A stretch of 64,000 nucleotides of DNA, taken from the NCBI GenBank assembly GCA_023512835.1, contig CM042085.1, positions 28,479,812 to 28,543,811 on the forward strand. The letters run 5' to 3'. A program made the translations under genes and the position numbers. The notes under the pieces were generated by a model. That model made no database searches and was not told the origin of the DNA. It saw nothing but the letters and a program-made list of their open reading frames with translations. Every line of letters starts with the position of its first letter. The stretch's first letter is position 1. Positions 33,886-46,900 of this stretch are shown piece after piece. Origin of the DNA: Taxillus chinensis (lineage: Eukaryota; Streptophyta; Magnoliopsida; Santalales; Loranthaceae).

Positions 33886-34647
33886 ACAATACACTAAATT
33901 TCTTATAATTTTGGAAGAGTCAAGATAAAAATTAGAAAAACAAGAACACTCCACCAAGTCAAGTTACACACACCCTTGTATACTCCCATAATTAGTGTTC
34001 CCCCTCGCAATATAGTCACTCTTCCTTGCGGGGATGAGGGAGCGAAGGACATAACAAGACATATGGGGCTCATAACAATAAATACAGGGAGTAAGACGTA
34101 GAAATGCAAAGTGAAAACATAAAATAGAATTAGACATTAGTACAAACACGGATAAAGAGAAGAAGATAGACATGAAAGCATAGATGTACATTGAAGTTCA
34201 AGGTATACTCGTCCAAATTACAAAAGTGCAATATTTACCCATAAGAAAAGAAAAGAAAAGTACAACAACATGAGTAAGAACATAACGGTTAATCTTCAAG
34301 AATGTTGTTGGTATAGAGGAAAAGTGCGATCTATTGGCACAAGTATTAAGTAGGGGCCATATACTTTGCCATGGCGAGAGAGCACATGTGGTTGTAGTCA
34401 ATTGCTAGACTAGGGAGACCAAAAGTGTACAAAGTCGAAATGAAATAGCACATGAGATATCCATATCTTTTATCATTAGTTTGCACAATCGGAATGATTT
34501 CCTGGTGATCTCCATAGACTTCTTTAATGGTGCTTCACCTTCGTGTTTAAAGAGTTTGTATTCTTGGAGATTATTAAAGGACTTGATTTACTTGTTATCG
34601 GATCTTCATGGAAGTTGAGGGCAATGAGTCATAGATGAATATGTGGT
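33886..34647. other. No gene recognised
   Basis: About 760 bp between two LTR elements. Short frames on the minus strand show no known domain. It may be internal sequence of the older Copia element whose LTR ends at 32013. Confidence 0.4.
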
Positions 34648-35528
34648 TGTTGGACCCCATTTTGTCCGGGTTGGACATAACATTCATTTTTCACTTTATA
34701 CATTAAATAAAAGACGTGACCGTCGATTCGAGGGGGTATTTCAATGACTTCTTTAAAAAGGCTTTCAAACACCAAAAATTCGGTCCCAAGTAATAGAGAA
34801 TTAAATTTGAGGATCGATGCCTTCGACTGCGCTCAAATCCGAGGTCAAACGAAGAAGTTATGGTCAAAAATGTATTTGGACCGCTAACGGTGATGAACTA
34901 GCGGCCAATATTCAAAACGACACTCCAAATCAGGTCACAAGCCTCATCTTCTTAATCTTTTCATCATCCTAAGAATTTTGACGTATATATTGCATATCTT
35001 TACTCACGGAGCTTATTTTCAAGGAAATAAAAAAAATCTTTTTTTGGTAATAAAGCGGTTTAGGGACGCACAGGTCTTGGCACAAAAATAAACTCATTTT
35101 CAAGGAAAAAGGATACGGGGTCGCTCGTCGTAACGCTCCGAGTCCAAAAATAATTTTTCACATTTTATTGAAAATCAGGTTGTTCCGCCAATCCCAAAAA
35201 CCAAAAATATCAGTTAAAAATTACAAAATTAAGCAATAAAAACTTTTCTCCTTTTTCTTTATTCCTTCACACCTACCCTTGGCCACGTGTTACCTTTCCA
35301 TTCGTTCAACAAAAAAAAACAAAAACAAAACGAATAAACAAAGCAAAAACAAAATAAAATTTAAAACAAAAACTCACAACCACTCATTTTTTTTCACCTT
35401 TATCGCTTACACCTAAACCCGGCGTCTTCTTCCCCTTCTCTCTCCGGCCGTTGCGTCTTCCTCCTTCGTTCCGCCATGGCTGCCGAGATGCCGCGCTAGC
35501 CGCAGGACCACGGCTCGGCCCATTATCC

Positions 35529-35605
<77 letters not shown>

Positions 35606-37698
35606 CTCCCATGGACCCGGTCCACTCGAGCTAAACCACCTCGCCCCCTCTCAAACCAATGCGAGCCATGGCCGAACCTCAAATCCCCGAGCTACCCTCG
35701 CCAAGCCGCCATAGGTCACCCTAATCCTTCTCCTATTTAAACCCATCAAACCACCAATATCCGGGGGGCTCAAAATCGAAAAAAAACCTAAATCCTCAAA
35801 TCATCATCTCCTCTCCTTCATACTCAAACCATCGTCTCTTTTTCTTCCTCATACCTTAGAGAGCCCCCTGCCGGCTGGAACTGTCTCGTCGGCAGCCTAC
35901 CATCATCATACCTTCTTCGTCATTACCCATTATCATCTCTAACCAGAAATCCCATCATCCACGATCTGTTCGTCTAACGCGGCAGCCCCTGAACCGCCGT
36001 CTCCTCAGTCCTCCATAGCGCTGCCACACCAGCCCGACAGAGTGACTTCAATCACCGCACACCCCAGCTCCCACACTAGCATTGCCGCCGACCACAAAGT
36101 CCCCTTGCTACTGTCGTGATGCCGTGGCATCGAGCCTTCGCCGCCTCTCACCTTACTGGCCGTCCCAAGGAAAACAAGAGAAGGGGTCCCAAGCCAAGTC
36201 CGAAAGGTACGGTGGCCAACCACTGGTCGCGGGGGACGAGAAAAGACGCCCAGTTGTCGGCTTGGAGGAGAAGGTAGCGAATCCGTTCTGTGTCGTTACT
36301 ATCCACACTGTTTTGCTTGTTTGCTTTCATTATCAGTCTCTGCGTTTCTCGGTCGCATTGTTTGTGTTTTGAATCGCAAGCCCAGTTGAGTGTTGTTTTG
36401 CATCATGGTCTCTACTTGACTAACAAAAAAAAAAGGCAACAGCACAGGCTGTTATCAAAATACACAATCTGTAATCGGTTTGTTTGGTTGTGTGTTTTCC
36501 TTTTTATTTTGTTGTGTTGGGTCTGCGTACGGGTCTTCATCTTTGGTGTTGCTTCATGTTAGATTTGGGTCAATAGATAACTAAACCCGTTAATCACTCA
36601 CTTGCCTTTGCTTTTGTGTGTTTTGGCGGTCTTGTTTGGGGAAGATTAATCCGATGGCATCTTCGAAAGCGTTGGAAGAATGGGTCGATGGTGGTCTGGT
36701 GATTATATAGCCGTGTGACGTGTTTTTAGTTCTGTGTAGTTTTTGTTTTGGTCTTTTTGGTTTCTGCCTTCACGTGCAGTTTCATGCTAATTAGGTTTGC
36801 AAGTCCCTTAGTTTTCTGTTCTTCTTTTTGGGTGGATGCCAGAACGTCTTCTCTAGATTGCAAGTTGTGGGCTGTATTGCTTAATTTTAATTTGTATTCC
36901 CGTTTAAGCTGGGTAAGCTTCATTGTTTCCTATTATTTTTGTTTGGCTCTAGGCACGTGTTAGATGGCCATTAAATATTTTGTACGGCTCATGATCCATT
37001 TGTAATATTGTAAATCAAGTACTTAGTGAAAAAGAAGAGTGAAAAAAAAAAAAAAAAAGAGAGAGAAAAGTGAGCTTGATTTTTTTTACTTTGTGGATGT
37101 CATTCACACACACAAACACTTTTACTTGTATATTTTAATTTTTTTAAATTATTTTAAAAATATTTTATTTTCAAAAAAAAGAGATAAAACAAAACAAAAT
37201 TGAAAAAAATGTTTTTCAAAAATAATATCTTTAAGGACTTTTTTTTAAATACTTTTTTTAAAATCTCTTTAGAGTTTTTATTAATTTTTAGACTTAAGTA
37301 AAATTTAGGACTTTTTATCCTTTGGTTAAGACTCACTTTTAACTTTGTAGAAAATAATTTGATTTTTTTTACTTTAAATGTAGAAAATTAAAAAAATGAC
37401 AAAACTTTAGGATCCCTTTAGATCTCTTAGGTAAATTGAATTTAATTTTAGCTGTAACAAATAATTTTGAAAAATAAAATAAGTAGAATTTTAGGCCACA
37501 AGCAAATTTGACATCAATTTTAGATTAGTTAATTTTAGATCAAATAATTAAAACAAATTAGAAACCTCCAAAATCTTAAGATATGTACCGAAAGGGCGTC
37601 GTGGGGGTGCTAGTCCTTCCCCATGCATAATCAAACTCCTGAATCTAGCTGTGGTAACGCAGATCATTTTTTAGTTGACCAACTGCACCCCAAAAACA
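34648..37698 (+). repeat. Complete ~3.05-kb Tat/Ogre-like LTR, plus orientation
   Basis: Begins TGTTGGACCCCATTTT and ends CCCCAAAAACA, followed by GTTGGTGGCGACTCTG, the PBS-like site. It shares its start with the LTR ending at 17146 and its end with the LTR at 4877. The middle is GC-rich (35400-36300) and includes a (CT)n tract. The tail (37020-37560) is A/T-rich with a GTCATTCACA motif conserved in all three copies. The frames inside are not supported as genes. No pol follows in the window. Confidence 0.7.
35531..35601. repeat. (CT)n microsatellite
   Basis: An uninterrupted run of about 35 CT units inside the LTR. The Arg/Glu and Ser/Leu repeat frames across it are artefacts of this repeat. 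Confidence 0.95.
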
Positions 37699-38399
37699 GT
37701 TGGTGGCGACTCTGTTCTTTTTCATCACCATTCAAGTGAAGGGTGGGAGAACCGCATCCCCGAAAGCGGGTTTTCCCCCGGATGAAATCTAATGATGACA
37801 GTGGCGCTTAGAAAACACCACATGGAGTAGAAGCCTGTGAGGGGGCCGATAAGAAAAGGGATAAAGGTTTCATTGACCATATTCCATGCTTGGAATTGAG
37901 GATAGACCTTACCCTTTATGATGTCTAAAAGGAACTCTGGTTTAATAGGTTATGTCTCCATAGCACATCTCTATTCAAGGATGCTCCTGGAATTAGGTGC
38001 CAGCATGACCTCCCTGGCCACCTCCCTCATTGTGCCCTACATGACACCCTGAAACTAGCTCAAAATTTGAGCCCCAATTTGAGCATCGAAATTTGAGCCT
38101 AGTGCTAGCGTATGAGGACCTTGTTGTCCGTACGACTCTAACTAAGCAAGAGGGCTCTTCGCCTAACCTTGTCCCCTGTTACTCTTCTTAGGTGTCATTC
38201 TACACAACAACATCTATCAATAATTGATGAGAAGACAACACAAGTAACCAAGCCAATAACAAGTTAACAAACCATGACTCCTAGGCCTATATTAAACAAT
38301 GTGGTTTTTAGTCCCCTCACATCATGCATCCATGAATCAACTAACACTCATAACCTCATGGGTCCCAACACAAATAACAATAAGGTCCATATTCCCCTT
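37699..38399 (+). other. PBS-proximal internal remnant, then unassigned sequence
   Basis: 37701-37711 (TGGTGGCGACT) is the PBS-like site. 37699-37800 matches the internal side of the copy at 4796-4876. From about 37800 on the sequence diverges and no coding frame or motif is recognised. Confidence 0.4.
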
Positions 38400-39884
38400 T
38401 GAAGAGAGCGTTTGTCACACATGCACTCCAAATAAAATTAAAACTAAATATAGCTAGTGGCTTAACCTAGATCGGTCTCTACCGGAAGACTTATAAAATT
38501 CAATTTAACCTATTTAATTACTTGTTAATAAAAACTAATGAAAAAGAATAAATATAAAATTGGGAGAATTTTTGAATGAATAAAAACTCATTAAAGCAAA
38601 GATTTTTAACTACGAAATTCAATTAATTAAAGATGTAACCGGTTTAACTTCACAACTGAATGTTGTTTATCACTATCCCAAAAGATAAATTAGATAAATT
38701 ATGGCCTCATAATTTAAATGCATCAAGACACCATGAATACAATTAAATTACGAATTTATTCCAACCAGAATAATTATAAATTAATTCTCAAAAGATTGTC
38801 CTGTTCCATATGAAACAAATCTTTCCTCTCAATTAAAATATTAACGCACGATGAATTGTTAAATCAATACTCAACCCAGATATTAAATCAACAAATCAAA
38901 GAGATGGTGAATTAATTCGTAGCACATAAAATACCAAATTAAATATTAAAACATGAATTCAAAACAAGCATCCTAAGTGCTACGCTAACCTAATTACAAA
39001 ATACTTACCCCTCCATGGGTAGGAAAAAAAATCTCAAATCTGTTGGAAAAATTAAAACAACGAAAAATAAAACAGAATTAAGAAAAATAGGTGGTAGAGA
39101 ATCAAATATTCGGTTTTGAACTCGATCCGAATCTTCAATACTCGATGTACTATCTCTCTCCAATTTCTTCTATTGTTGTTGCATCAGGCGGCGTGAATGG
39201 ATGTTGGGTGAAGACGGCGTTGGAGGCTGCACTGCACCGAGCATGGATGAAGCTGGGCACTGGCGTGATGGAGGAATAGAGGCTGCGTTGGGATATACGT
39301 GCAAAGAAGATGGGTGTTTTTTAAAGAGATCGACCACACGATGCATGCCCCTTTCTCTTACGTTAAAATGCTTGAATAAGTTGCCAATTAAGTTGCTCAC
39401 GGGCCCCACTTTGAAATCTACCTCCAACCACATAATAGCAAAGAATGATGGAAGAAATTCCCTTTTATTTTTTTCTTATGCTGGCCCACCTGATTAAATG
39501 CTTTCCATTAAACTTTTCTTCTCCCACGCAAAGATCCTCCCTCTTGTCATGCATGCCGAAAAATAATCAATGTGTGCTTGCTTTAATTAATCGCTCCATT
39601 AACCAATATAATTGTAACAAATAATCAACCCAATCAATATGCACTTCTTTTTCATATCCGATAACAATAAATAATCAATCCACAGAGAATTATTATTATT
39701 AAAATTAGAATAATCAATTTAACATTAAAAACCACTAAAATTAATATTAAATCTATACAAGTGAATAAAATAGTAAATAATTGAAATTGGGGAAAACTAT
39801 TCTAAAAATGCATTAATTCAACAAAATATTAAATCAAAGTCCATAAATTACATGCAAATTTAATGACAAAATTTGTAGTTATCA
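38400..39884 (-). repeat. Solo LTR (1485 bp), TSD CCCTT
   Basis: On the minus strand it begins TGATAACTACAAATTTTG and ends CGCTCTCTTCA, so it has TG...CA ends. CCCTT occurs directly on both sides (38395-38399 and 39885-39889). No internal region or second LTR is adjacent, so it is a solo LTR from recombination. The lineage is not certain; an Athila-like Gypsy origin is possible. The frames at 39091-39497 lie within it and have no recognisable domain. Confidence 0.6.
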
Positions 39885-41703
39885 CCCTTATTGTCCAACA
39901 TCCAACCACATGCCTAGAAACTGTGCTCATATAGCCCTTCACAACCAACTATATAGTAAAACACAACTACTAGCCAGCCCTATATGGAACCTTGGTTGAC
40001 CAATAAATTTCCAACACCAATAGTATGTTATAATCAACTAGGTCCACATACATCATAAAATAAACAAATGAATATTATCACAAGGCTTGTTAACCCCCAA
40101 CACAATCATGTCACACATATGCAACCAAATGGGGTTTACATCCATAACTAGGCATCATCGCGTCATTACATACTAAACTAACTCTAAACAGCCAAATGAT
40201 GATATAAATCATCAAAATAAGGTTTAAATATCATCATCTCAATTCCAAACAGCTCAAACAAGATTCAAATAGCTCAAATAGAACAAACTGGAGGAAATCA
40301 GCGCAAATTAGAGTGGTTGATTCATAAGATAGGCCAATCTAGGGTTTTAATGGTCATTAATCCTTGCTTGGATCAACCCATAGAGAAAATAGAAACCTTT
40401 GATGTTAGTAGCTTTAGTGAATCCATCATTTGGTCAACCAATAAAAATAGTGGATTAATCACTCATGGATTGACTGGGCAAAATTTCCAATGATTTCATC
40501 CGTTTTTTAGAGTTGGGTAATCTGTACCTGCTGTAAATTGCCCAGTACTTGAAATTCCACCAAAAACATCTAAAATATGCTAATACAATTGCAACATATG
40601 GATCAAACAACCCTTAAACAAGATCACACTCATCATATAACACAAAATATATAAATTATTTTTACCCAAAACTAGAGTTCTACCCCAAAATTCACCCAAA
40701 TTCTAATTTATCAAATATCACTCAAATTAATAAGTTTTTTCACACGAAATTAACACGGAGTTTATCGTTATTAACATCATAGTACCCACAATTTCATCAT
40801 TTCACCTCTAATTCCAAAACCCCCAATTTATAAGGTTCATCACAATTCCTCCTATTTCTCTCAATTCATACATGTTTATTCCAATTAAACGGTACAAAAA
40901 TGTAGAATCACATACTTGGAATTAGTTTTGAAGACTGGATTGTCCGAATCACTGTCACCTTTTTCCTTTTTGTTTTATTCTTTCTTTTAATTATAATATC
41001 CTTTATTTAAAATCTAGAAATTTATATAAGTCACTAAAAACCGAAAATCATCTCCTGGGTTGTCAAACTCTAAATTGGATCCAATTACAATCAAAAATTC
41101 GTATCAATGACCACATCACTGTTTAAATATTTCAAAAATCATCTGGAGACTATGTTTTTACCTTACCCAAATATAAGTTTACAATCATTAATATTGAGCA
41201 AAACCTTATTCTCAGATCAAACACCTAATTCTTGGGTTTAACTAGTGTTATACCAGCTAAAACCAATAATTCATCTAACCCCAGGTTTCCAATCCAAATT
41301 GAGCCAACTTAACCCTCTATTTAAAATCAATAATCCATTAAAATTGATATTTTATTAATGCAGTCAAGTCATTTGATATTGAAAGTCTTAAGAATCTCTT
41401 TGGTGTTTTTCCATTGATTATGTCTGCAATAATTTGACATATGAGGTTTCCTAATAATTAGATAGTTGGTGGCTTGAAAAACAAACAATAATTAGAATTA
41501 AGCCCAAACCAGTTAGAATACCAAATCAGTAGTGATTTGATATAGTGCAGTGTCATTTCATTAAGTGCACTCTTAATCAAACCAATTAACCATGAAACAA
41601 ATAGACCACCTCAAAAAAAGGCATGCCAATAGTCCTATTTGAACACTATAACTCTATAAAGCAATATTTAACATATAAAAAATTGTTTCTTTAATTGAGT
41701 GGA
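39885..41703. other. AT-rich sequence, no gene recognised
   Basis: No frame over 60 codons and no motif. The part to about 41100 resembles LTR-type noncoding sequence (compare the style of 38200-38400), which would make the solo LTR a nested insertion in an older LTR. I could not place the ends. Confidence 0.4.
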
Positions 41704-42200
41704 AGCAAGGCCGGCCCTTGGTTTTTACAACCTAAGACCGACGGTTGAGGCTCCCAAATTTTGGGGGCCTCCAAAAAAAAACATAAAATAGGCCTCTCTC
41801 TTCTCTTTTATTAGGTTAAGAAAACATTAAACACATACGACCATCTGTCCTAACTCCCCAAAACAATCCCTTTCCCTAGTTGCTACCAGTGATTGGCATC
41901 GTCATATTGATAATCTTAGGCTCTCAGCATCTCTATCTGGTTGTTCCAAACCATCCCTCTATTTGACTCCCTTTAGCAAATTGGCAAGTCGGCGCAAAGC
42001 CCCTCGATCGTCAATGACCCGTCGTCCGTCGGCTCCTCTCCACTCTCTTGCCTGGACAATTTGACACATCGAATGATCGACACTTAGCAATTGCCACGAG
42101 TACGTTACGTGTTCATCTACTTGTTTATCTATTGATTCATTAGCTTATTAGCTGTTCCCAACTATGTGGAGCATAGTTTTTCGGAGGCTTAAATACAATG
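41704..42200. mobile_element. Possible hAT-element end fragment
   Basis: AAGGCCGGCCCTTGG at about 41708 followed by AATTTTGGGGGCCTCC resembles the ends of plant hAT elements with a GGGCCGGCCC-type terminal repeat. I find no matching opposite end in the window and no transposase frame, so at most one end is preserved. Confidence 0.35.
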
Positions 42201-42861
42201 TTGGTTTTTGAACGAGCATATTACTCTATAACCGCAAATTGCATATCATGTCCTGAAATTGGCATGACCCAATCTTAACACTATTTATCTATCTATATTT
42301 ATATATGAAATAAAGATTTATGTTATAAATAAAATGAAAAATAGGATCTCACGTGACAACACTTTAGCTCTAATAATGATGGATTTGTTTTAAGTTTTTT
42401 TTATAAGGTTGGAACTTTGTATCTCCACATATCTTCTACTTGTTATTTAGGCCATAAAGAATGGATTACGAGTTTTATTATTAATAAATATCAATTGTGA
42501 ATTGTGATACAAAGATTGCATATTATTTAGGCCATAGACTAAGCACATATGCAAAGACTCGTTTTTTATGCATAAATTTTTAATTTTTTAGGAGATTAGA
42601 GGTAAGCCTAATGAAAATCTCATTTAATTATTGATTGTGGTGATAAAAGGTTTGACATTTTGATAAAATTTTGATATGCTCCTTATTATGAGAAAATATT
42701 ATTGACTTTTTCTTAAAATTTTCATGTTTATTTAATCGAACCAAAATTCATAGGTATACCATATAAGTCTCATTGTAGGATTCCGCTTAGGACCACTCAA
42801 ACTTTAAAATCGTCTAACACCATTAAAAATTCAAGCCACATTGACATGAGTTTAAGCCCAT

Positions 42862-43625
42862 TGTCATGGGTTCAAGGGTATTTACCCGTGCGACACTCGG
42901 TAACCCTGGTGGATGCTTCGAGTAAGCCATCCCGATCGGGGTACACGTAAACTGGTTTCGCCTTGCTTTGGACTTATTAGGAGAATGACTCTAGTTTCTG
43001 ACTAGTTTATGCAGGGATGGCCAAGTGTCCTTTTCAATGTCAAGTCCGAGACTAGCGGCATACTCTCTGCATTTAACCGGGTCGGTACGTGCGCGAAGGG
43101 GGCTCCATCGATCTCCCGCACAAACTATCGTGAAGTCTATTCCGTCCGCACTAGCTACGCTTTCGCCTTGCCTTTTCCTCAAGTAGCACGCACCTACGCC
43201 ACTTGGCGACGCCTACCAAAACTACACTTGTTTAGGGCGTGACATCCTCCCCCCACTTGATTTCGTAACACCCTCGTTGTGTCCAGGTGAGCTTGGAGAA
43301 ACCAAGATCGTTTGGCGCGCTCCTTATGACTCCCGCAATGCCACTCTGTCCCATCCTCGGGTACTCTACCATGGCTCCTTGCCAAGAACTTGGTGGATGC
43401 GATGTGTGCAAAACTTTCACTTGGTTGACTCCCATCTCTTAGGGGCTCACTTCCAACTTGGGATCTGGAACCACGCACAGTTGGTGCGAGAATGCTCGGT
43501 GAGCTTTCTGGATACGAGCCGCAATTACTCTGAAAACACTTTGTCACGGGGTCAGGATTTTTACATGTACGATACTCGATCACCCTAGTGAATGCTCCGA
43601 ATAAGTCATACACAGTTCGACCGAT
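42862..43625 (-). mobile_element. Small Gypsy-like LTR element remnant upstream of the gene
   Basis: A 383-bp LTR (42862-43244) starts TGTCACGCCC on the minus strand and ends CCCATGACA. A PPT, AAGTGGGGGGAGGA, lies immediately inside (43245-43258). About 300 bp of interior follow. A second LTR copy starts at 43542 (TGTCACGGGGTCAGG) and matches 42862-42950 for about 80 bp before it is lost near 43625. The minus-strand frame across 43194-43613 has no recognisable domain. Confidence 0.55.
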
Positions 43626-43907
43626 GCTTCTATAAATAATACATGAAACGAAACACTGCCAAATAAATTACATGACTTTTTTTTTGGTGCCAAGGGTAAA
43701 ATAATAAATTTGGTACGAAATAATTGTAACAAAATAATTTTGTAATAAAATAGAGAATAAAGTACAGAGATATAATTTAAAGATAAGCGACCGAGATAAA
43801 TTTAAAAATTATTGGAAAATAAAAGTAAAAAAGGAAAAAGAAAGAAGTGCCAATTGGATCTGATTCTTCCTCTGGCGGTCTTCGTCTTGGCCGCCACCGC
43901 CGGAGAC
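43626..43907 (+). promoter_or_regulatory. Putative promoter and 5' UTR of the TBCCD1 gene
   Basis: AT-rich sequence between the retroelement remnant and the start codon, with a TATA-like stretch near 43770 (GATATAATTTAAAG). The frame of exon 1 stays open upstream to 43812 but has no ATG. Only about 280 bp separate the gene from the LTR remnant, so promoter elements may lie inside the transposon-derived sequence. Confidence 0.4.
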
Positions 43908-46900
43908 ATGACAACAGACAGCGCTGAACCTTGTACTTGTTCTTCACCGTCTCCGTCGGCTACGTCAGCTCCGACTCGCGAACCTCTGTTTCTCCATCCG
44001 AGGCGAGAACCCTTCGAGCATGGCCTCATTCCCACGCCCAAGCTCATCTTATCCGACCCCACTCAAACCCTAGCCTCCCTCAAGGAGAAGCTCCCGGGCC
44101 GAGTTTCCGAAGCCGCCCTCTCCGATGCCCTCCAGATATCCCTCGACCACGCCCGCCTCGTCCTCGACACTCTCGCCTCCGTCCTCCCCTCCGGTTCCGA
44201 TGTCGATTGCGTCGGCGCCGATGTCCATGATCTGATCTTATTTCTGTACATTCAGTCTTATAAGCGGCTGCTTCCGAGGACCCACAAGGACTCCGCCACG
44301 GTTGCAGATGTCTGGCCTTCCACCTCCGCCTTTGATGGATGCCTTTCGGCTCTATCCCCATTACAGGTTTGTTTGTTCACATATTTTTCTATGAAAATAA
44401 AAAATAAAAATAAAAATCGCAACTAGAATGATCGTATCAAATGAATTCTAACACCTTTGGCTTTCCACAATTCCATTCTCACTTTGCTGTCACTTTGGGA
44501 GATATTTTTGTGGTTGAAATTGTGTTATATTAATCTCGAATGGGCTTGTTTAGATTCACATCACTGTAATGTATTTTCTGTTTCTGGGGCGGCCATGAAA
44601 TGTGGCTAGATTCTCCCACAGCGAAAATGAAATAGATGTGTTTTGAAGTGGAATTAAAAACATGAATTTTGTTGTGATTCTTAATATGGTAATTCTGAAT
44701 CTGTTTTGAAGTTTCAATTGTATATTGGTCAAATGATTGGCTTTCCCAATCAAAAGTGTAGCAAGTTTCAAACATTGGGTTCTAGCAATATGGAAAAGGC
44801 TCTTGCATAGATTATGATATTCATGATGTGTGGGAAAGTGAAGACGTCATACGTGTTAACTGCAATTTTTGATAGTAAATTCTTGCCTATAACATGGACA
44901 CTAGTCAAATGGTGTGCTTATAGGGCTTGGTTGAGTACCCTTAAAAATTCAAATTCATTCCTGCGTGGATGGAATGTAATGCTCTTTAAAACATCAGTGA
45001 GGTATTACTTATTTGAGGATAGTTGAATAGGCTTTTCCAGCTTAGAAAAACATTTTTTGAATGCAGAGATATTTTATACTTATGCACTTAATTTGCTGTT
45101 GGTGTTCTTTTTTTGGTTAGTAATCATGAACCAATTTAGTTTTAGGCAGTCATGTATTTTTTTCCACACTTTTATTCAATTTCATTGTTTTATGCTATAT
45201 GTTCTTGCAGCTTGTACGTAGCAACAGTCGCCGATTTATGCCATCACAAACTGATGAAGAAGCTCACCAATTATCTTATTTACAAAGGCACTTGGCTAAC
45301 ATTATCTCCCTTTTGGCGGTGCCTGTGGAGGGGGACAGAGATGACTCTTTGGTTTGTAAAACTGTTGCTTATCTGTAGTGTTAGGCCATTGATATATGTA
45401 CTTGTATGTAGGGCTGCAAACGAACCGAGCCGAGCCGAATAGTAAGGTGTTTGAATATGTTCATTACTATTCCTTAATGAATTGAACCGAACACGAGCCT
45501 TAAATTATGATGTTCATGAACTGTTCACGAACGTTACTTCAGTTGTTCACGGACGTTTACGAACGTGTATTCACAAACTCGTTCACGAATGCTTACGAAC
45601 ACAATTATAAAATCATAAAAATCTATAAACAACTATATTAATAGTAAACAAATAAATTTAAAACATGTATTTTTTATTAAATAATAATAATATAAATTAT
45701 ATGTCTATTAAATTATATTTAATAAAAATATATTTATATTTAATAAAATAACTTTTATACATATTAATTGATTTGTTAATTTCTTATTCACAAATAATTT
45801 TCACGAACACGAACGATATTTACGAACTGTTCGTGAATATTTGTTCATGAACGTTCACGAACATATTCACGAATATAATAATAATGGTATTCGCGAACTG
45901 TTCACGAACGGTACTATTCTTTAACGAACGAATATAAACGATTTTTTATCGAGTCGAACGCGAGTTTGTTCATGAACGTTTAGTTCATTTACAGCCCTAC
46001 TTGTATGTATTCATTAAACATTAAAAATTACATGACTTTACAAGACAAAACGACTAGAATGATTGAGTTTGTCCGAACAAGTCAACGAAAAATTATAATT
46101 ATTTAAAACTCTGTTTCTTTCTCTTCATTCTGATTAATATTTATTTTTCCTTTTAACTTACCACAGATGTACACCAGTCACCATATCACCATGTGATATA
46201 ATATACCTGATTTTCTCTTCACTATCAATTATACATATCTACCTGTAAACAGCTATGAGATTTTATTCTTGAAAACCTGTTTGTTATGAAATCTATGTGC
46301 TACTTTCTAAAGCAGGCTAATTCTCTTTGTCATATTAGGTTTTGACCAGGGAAAGTTTGGAGCACCTTGGGTTTCTTATTCATTTTGGTGAAAAGAAATT
46401 CGAGGGGATATCCTTGAGCCAAGCTATTCCATTTTTTGTAAATTCTGATCCAAACATTCCTGCTGTTCCCATTCCAGCAGCACAAGTTCATGATTGGATT
46501 GAACAGAACATAGTTAATGCTTTGAAACTTATTTCTGAAAGAGTTTCTGCCAAAGAAAATGGGCTATCCAGTTCATCTGATCATGATGACAGTTGTACAA
46601 GTTCAATTAAAGCCTCTGGGAGTCTGAGTTTCATTGAGGGGATCTCTAAGTCCTCAGTTGTAAAGGATGCTTCTGATTTGAAAGGCTTTTCTGTAAAGGT
46701 ATGCCAGTCTAACTTTGATCTGACATGCATGCAAAAAAAATAGTGATTGCTTTAAAAGTACCACTACATTATGTTATAGCATACTCTCTCCAGATGCAAA
46801 TGATATCTGGGTTCCTTGTTGGCGATCACATTTTACATCATTTTTATGCTTGCAGATTCTTAATTGCCAAGATTCTGTGATTTATGTCTTAGCACCTTTG

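Noticed and set aside
35413..35714. Arg/Glu- and Ser/Leu-repeat proteins
   Set aside because: Direct products of the (CT)n microsatellite.
43194..43613. 139-codon minus-strand frame upstream of TBCCD1
   Set aside because: It spans the interior and PPT of a small LTR element and has no recognised domain.
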